A stretch of DNA of 64,000 nucleotides from Heliocidaris tuberculata (taxonomy: Eukaryota > Echinodermata > Echinoidea > Camarodonta > Echinometridae), in assembly GCA_025618425.1 (NCBI GenBank), contig CM046847.1:5114759-5178758 (forward strand), read 5' to 3'. The notes under the pieces are model-generated. The model ran no database searches, was not told the origin of the DNA, and saw only the letters and a program-made list of their open reading frames with translations. Positions 59,401 through 64,000 of the stretch are shown piece by piece; the first letter of the stretch is position 1, and every line of letters starts with the position of its first letter. The translations under genes were made by a program, and so were the position numbers.

Positions 59401-62400
59401 CAGAATGAACGTCATCCAGCTCTCCAGCATGGTCTGCACTGCGATGGACATTATGGTGATCTGAGCGGTTGTCTTTAGCTTGGTAACGCCCTCTGCTATC
59501 GGCACTAGGAGAGTGTCCACAATGGTTGAGGCGTAGGGGTTGTGAACACTCGGTAATTCTGGTTTTAGAAGAGAAGTTTCATGTCAATGGAAGTTAAAGT
59601 TGGTGTGGGGGTAATGAAATTAAGGCATCTGTGGTCTGGCAAATTAGAAGGCTTTGACACATTTTGGCAACTTACATGTACACAATGTACACCACATATT
59701 ACAAAAATCAACATGACTTCTATGCACTTTAGCATCACCTGTGTGATTAACTGTCAGATTGCTTCACATGCTTACCTTTGATATTCATGTCATGCCACTT
59801 GCGCACTTTAACCCTTTCAGGACAGGAATTATTTAAGAGCTCAATTGATCACATTTTGTTCTGCAAATTGGCAACAATAATATTTTTCTTTTAGTGCTAC
59901 GTGGTTCTAATAAGATGTAATGTCTTGAAAAATAATATACATGGTTAGGAACTTTGTTGAAAAGTTGAAAAAGTTGCCAATTTGGACAAAAAACAATGAT
60001 TTTGAACCTCTCAATGTGATGCCAATTTAAGGATGTTCAATCTTATTCTCCTTTTTAAAATTCCTGGCATCAAACGCAATATGATTATGCAACAAAAATG
60101 GACACAGTATGTGCAGAATTTTTTGCTCTTTCTACTCATGCATCTGGTATATTTTTTAAGGCTCTAAATCAAAAGTTATTGGGCCAAACCACAAAATGTG
60201 GTCAATTGTCTCGAAAGGGTTAAAAAATCTCAAATACTAAATACACCATAAAACTGGGTGAATAGGAACAGTTTTGACACAGAATTGGAAAATTGTGAGA
60301 TATATATGCTTTAAACTGTTACTTGTCTACCAAGAAACTATTAAAAATTCATTGTGGAAGGGGTTTAGATTAAATAGGTCTTTGAAAAGACAATGCTTTC
60401 AGAAGCATCAAAACCATTATCATAAATTTAAATGATAAAAGCATATCTCTGAAATCACTACAGACATCAAAACGTTACCATGTGTTTATAGTGCAACAGA
60501 AATTTGTTTTAATATTGTTTGCATCCTGGCTTTAGAGCTGCTTGCTCACAGAAATAATAGGGAAAAACAGGCATCGCATATGTATAATATTATTGGCAGT
60601 AAACAATAACTGTTGGGTCAATGGAGGGGGTGGGGTGGGGGTGAGGGGAATCAGTGAACTATATTTTAAATTTTTGTACTTTTCTTTCATTAATGTAATG
60701 GCCCTCATGAGAATTTAATGGATAATCCTATTCGGAACGTGTGTAGAATGTTTTAAGATTTATTTAATAACTTATTGAGTGAAATAATATTTGCTGAACT
60801 ATGCCAGACACAGAGTATCGGGGTTCTTAGGGGCCTGGAAATGACTGTTCTAAGAATGCCAATGAGTTTTCAGGCTTTAATATTATTCATACCTCGATTC
60901 ATATCTAAAATATCATTATTACTGTGTCTGTTGTACATGTGATATGTGTATTTAGGTGCTATAGGTATGTTTGGCATCAGGAAGTATAGATCATAACTGC
61001 TTGGTAGTCTGTTCCTATTCAACCCGGTTATTCAGGGGGGAAAATTTAAATAAGAAAAATGAAGAAAAAATATATAAACCCAATTGTAATCAACTTCCTT
61101 CAAAGGAATTACATGCAAGACCATATTTGTAAGGTCTTCATGCAAAATGTGATGATTTACTTCAGTAGGTCTAAAGAAAGAAGGAAAGCATGCTGAAAAA
61201 AAATAAATAGTTGACTGCCTATTAAGCCTGCAAGCCAACAAGCTAAGAACTATTCATGAATTGTTTTTGTTCCTATTCACCCGTGTTCCTATTCACCCCG
61301 TTTTATGGTAAGCATGCTGAAAAAAAATAAATAGTTGACTGCCTATTAAGCCTGCAAGCCAACAAGCTAAGAACTATTCATGAATTGTTGGGTTATCAAT
61401 TCATGGTAAAGACCATACTGCAGAACCTTCAGAGCATGTTATATATATCATGTTTGATCCTGTGAGTGAGTAGCCTAGGTATGCTATTTTCGGAAGACAG
61501 GGGTAACAATCTTACCATCAGTTGTCTTCTTACGCCAGACCTTTCCCATAGGCATGGCCTTCGGCCAGAACTCATCGCTGATCTTCAGACAATCCCTGCA
61601 GAACTGCCGGCTACAGTGGCTAGACAGCCCCTGCAAGGAAAGAACATGAAATGTATCCTTTTACCAATAATCAATTCCAATATGCCATAGAATGCTGGAG
61701 GTAGCTTAAAATAATCACCCACATGTAGTGGCAAACATAAAAGAAAACAAAAATGTCCTGAACAGATGAGCCCTAGTTTCTGTGATCAAATGTTGTAATC
61801 CAATCGGACGGACTGTTGCAGAATTTTCACTCTAATATGCATCTGGATGCAAGGTATTGGGTAACATTTGCTTAAGATTGATATTAATTATTTGTGACTC
61901 TCATCCATTCCAGAGCAGGTTTTCATGTACGGTACTAAATGTAGGTTTCACTAAGTTATACAGAACACAATTTCATATGTTGTGACCCAGAAGGCTGTTA
62001 ACCCATAGCAGTACAGTGTCTCCATTTAGTGACATTTTTGTATTATCTTTTCCTTCAGAATGCTAAGAATTACACATTATACATGAGCAGAAGGAGCAAA
62101 AATCACAGAAAATTTTTACTCTATTTCCAAAGCAGTATGTTGTGCCATTCATGAATAACAGCAATTTAATTGTACCTACCGTAATCATTAAAGTCTTTAA
62201 ATTGGCAACACGGTGTATAATATATAATCACTATTTTTGTGTACAAATTGGCAATCTTTGTGTTCAATTTTGCAATTTTCATTCACACTGGTTCATTTAA
62301 TACACATTTGTAATTTTTTCAAACTATGTAGGAGTGGAAATTAAGAATAATTGTTGCCTATTTGAGAAGGGAAAACTGATTAATTTTGACTAAGAAAACT

Positions 62401-63276
62401 CTGAACTGCATGATTATTGACATGAATTTGAAAATGCCCATCTGGCTTTCAGTAGATGGTTTCCTAAAGAGATTTAAAGGTCATGTAGAGTTTTGGTAAC
62501 CCTCAAAAACTGTTCGTCAGATTTCTTCAATTTTTGTTGATAAATAGGAAGATACTAGCAATTCTAAGACACTGTGATGATTTCACCTCCTAAAGTTTAA
62601 TATTAAACAAGTAACAGGCAAAAACTAATTTATGTGCCGGGACAGGCATGTAAAATCCCAACAAAGGCAGCATGTGCTAAACCTGCATACACACGTGTAA
62701 AACCAATGAGTAGCTACACACAGTGATACACATGCTGTCTCTATGCGAAGCCCCAAGATTGCTGTGCGGGGAGCCATCGGGGTGGAAGGTCCTAGCATAG
62801 CGGCAGTGATCGAGCATTCCTTACAGATATTTACACTGAAATTCACCAAAAATCATAGATGTAATACCAAATGATCTCTTACAGGCATCTTTTGATACAA
62901 GGAGAACAACATGAGACTATATTTAACATGTTTCTTTTCAATTTCCTTTTTGCTACCAATACTGTACATGAGCTTTAAATATATGCTTCACTGAAGGAAA
63001 TCATTTTAAGAAATCATACTGGGTGTTTGAGATCTTGGAATAAACCTTTAATGGAAGGATCACTAGTAGAGGTCGATCTGTGAGTTGGTGTCTTACTTGT
63101 AGTCTGCTAAGTTCAGCATTAAGCTTATGATGCAGAGACTCCATGTGTGAGTTGAAGTTAGCGACTGCAATCTGGGGCTGCTGACGCCTAGGGCTGACAG
63201 GGCCCTGGGTTGTGGAGAGTGCAGAACGTAGCGCTGGTAGGAGCTTCAACGTGGCCATGGCATGATCATTCACAAC
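56455..63276 (-). CDS. CCDC142: CCDC142-like protein, last five exons (5' end outside window)
   Basis: Minus-strand exons 63276-63097, 61630-61516, 59558-59381, 57781-57576 and 56771-56455 splice in phase with GT/AG borders. They give 331 residues up to the TGA at 56455-56457. Visible in order: a helical stretch ending ELSRLQ; HCSRQFCRDCL...MPMGKVWRKK; LPSVHNPYASTIVDTLL followed by EGVTKLKTTAQ and MLESWMTFILKEKPKFR; GAHQLEQDFSFVRQWL...LSLDAIRNFEGAILLLKQQP; then a Ser/Gly/Asn-rich linker and a C-terminus with KEWLSLRVHTGNRWKSP. This order matches my knowledge of the C-terminal domain of animal CCDC142, a largely uncharacterised coiled-coil protein; no database check was possible. Function unknown. 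The exon at 63097 starts with an acceptor, so more exons lie to the right. Confidence 0.72.
59221..59298 (-). pseudogene. Decayed partial copy of a CCDC142-like exon
   Basis: Minus strand reads AQITILSITVQMMLES-stop-MMLILKEE, closely matching AQITIMSIAVQTMLESWMTFILKEK of the exon at 59381-59558, about 160 bp away. The tryptophan codon is a TAG stop. No splice sites bound it. A partial tandem exon duplication that is no longer coding. Confidence 0.85.
60246..61309. mobile_element. 1.06-kb element with short inverted ends, CCDC142-like intron
   Basis: CCATAAAACTGGGTGAATAG at the left; the right end (about 61286-61309) is its near reverse complement, CTATTCACCCCGTTTTATGG. GTTCCTATTCAMCC also occurs internally near 61011 and 61269. 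No transposase frame. Confidence 0.6.
61186..61388. repeat. 79-bp exact direct repeat (61186-61264 and 61310-61388)
   Basis: AAGCATGCTGAAAAAAAATA through CATGAATTGTT is repeated without visible change at a 124 bp offset. One copy is inside and one just outside the right end of the element at 60246. Confidence 0.9.
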
Positions 63277-63715
63277 CTGGGAGTAGAAATAGGACAGAAG
63301 TCATTTTAACTGGCCACGTCAAATACTTCGGTTTACTAAAACATTTAGATTTCATGCATACTTTCAAATATGTGGGATGTTCTCGAACCTGAAAACTTGC
63401 TATTGTCTTGCATGTCTCAGCAATAAACAATTAAAGCAAGGAGGATTCTACTAATACATGCACATGTATGCTATCATCAACAACAGAAAAACTGAATAAT
63501 TTATCGTCGGGAGTCCTGGGAGAAAAAAAAATCTATAAATTTGAATACAATATTTTAGTGGTGAATTTATAATGACAAAGATTACTTCTAAAGTGCATAT
63601 TGCTGCTGCCCCTATATGTCACTATGTGTTCTATGTACATATTTACAGGAGCCATTGTCAACAGTTTATAACATCATTTCACTTAGTTAGCTTATTCACT
63701 CAACCCTTGGCCATT

Positions 63716-63860
63716 GGCCCCGTTTCATAAAACTTGTTATCAATAACAATTGCAACAGATCTATGACATATTTACTCTCAGCCAATCAAATGATCTGATT
63801 TCAGTAGCTTATAACAGTCACTGTGACTTGCTATAATAACAAGTTTTATGAAACAGGGCC
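63716..63860. mobile_element. Short palindromic MITE
   Basis: 145 bp. Left end GGCCCCGTTTCATAAAACTT, right end nearly exact reverse complement. Interior CTCTCAGCCAATCAAATG as in 54683. Confidence 0.88.
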
Positions 63861-64000
63861 CGGGTCCCAAATGACATCTAGAGACAGTCCAGAGACATAA
63901 GCAATGCACCATAATATGAATCAAGGACCTCCCTGTCGCATTAACCTTTAACCCCAATGTACAAACCACTATACCATGACACCGCTCCATTTTCTTTATA

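Noticed and set aside
62690..62819. Possible extra CCDC142-like exon on the minus strand (ECSITAAMLGPSTPM...)
   Set aside because: The acceptor is poor, the donor unclear, and the flanking exons (63097 and 61630) splice directly in phase 0 without it.
1..64000. CRISPR arrays, bacterial operons or integrated viral genes
   Set aside because: No regular repeat-spacer array, no ribosome-binding-site-led gene strings and no viral structural genes were seen; coding exons are spliced and eukaryotic.

Overview
The window looks like nuclear DNA of a marine invertebrate deuterostome, most likely an echinoderm such as a sea urchin. This is inferred from small exons with GT/AG introns, an intronless amine-type GPCR, a CYP2-clan P450 pair, a CCDC142-like gene, TTAGGG repeats, and very many short inverted-repeat transposons and poly-C/poly-G tracts. 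No prokaryotic or viral gene set is visible. No rRNA, tRNA or CRISPR was found.

Layout. 1-10.4 kb: no recognisable gene, but decayed repeats, including a composite inverted repeat with a hAT-like element and a second inverted-repeat element nested inside. 10.5-11.7 kb (+): an intact single-exon class A GPCR with aminergic hallmarks. 11.7-16.6 kb: intergenic DNA packed with palindromic elements and perfect hairpins. 16.6-25.1 kb and 28.5-38.4 kb (+): two tandem copies of one unit, each holding a complete six-exon P450 gene. Exon lengths are identical and each copy encodes 516 residues. Between them lie a broken 5'-truncated non-LTR retrotransposon (-) and a 1.5 kb element with about 250 bp terminal inverted repeats. 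39.7-45.9 kb (-): a short-chain dehydrogenase/reductase in at least five exons; the start codon was not found. 46-56.4 kb: no gene recognised, but a near-perfect 562 bp palindrome and several MITEs. 56.5-63.3 kb (-): the last five exons of a CCDC142-like gene whose 5' end lies beyond the right edge.

The duplicated P450 unit acts as a built-in control. Where one copy carries an element and the other does not, the empty site confirms the insertion and its target duplication (hAT-like 20534-21246; TTAA-flanked 29376-29955; TTA-flanked 33939-34259). The P450s and the SDR are both oxidoreductases of small lipophilic substrates and sit side by side, but a shared pathway is only a hypothesis. I found no clear new multi-gene system. 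The most unusual signals are the long recent foldback palindromes, inverted repeats bracketing one P450 exon, an interstitial telomere array split by a transposon, and a decayed partial exon duplication in the CCDC142-like gene.
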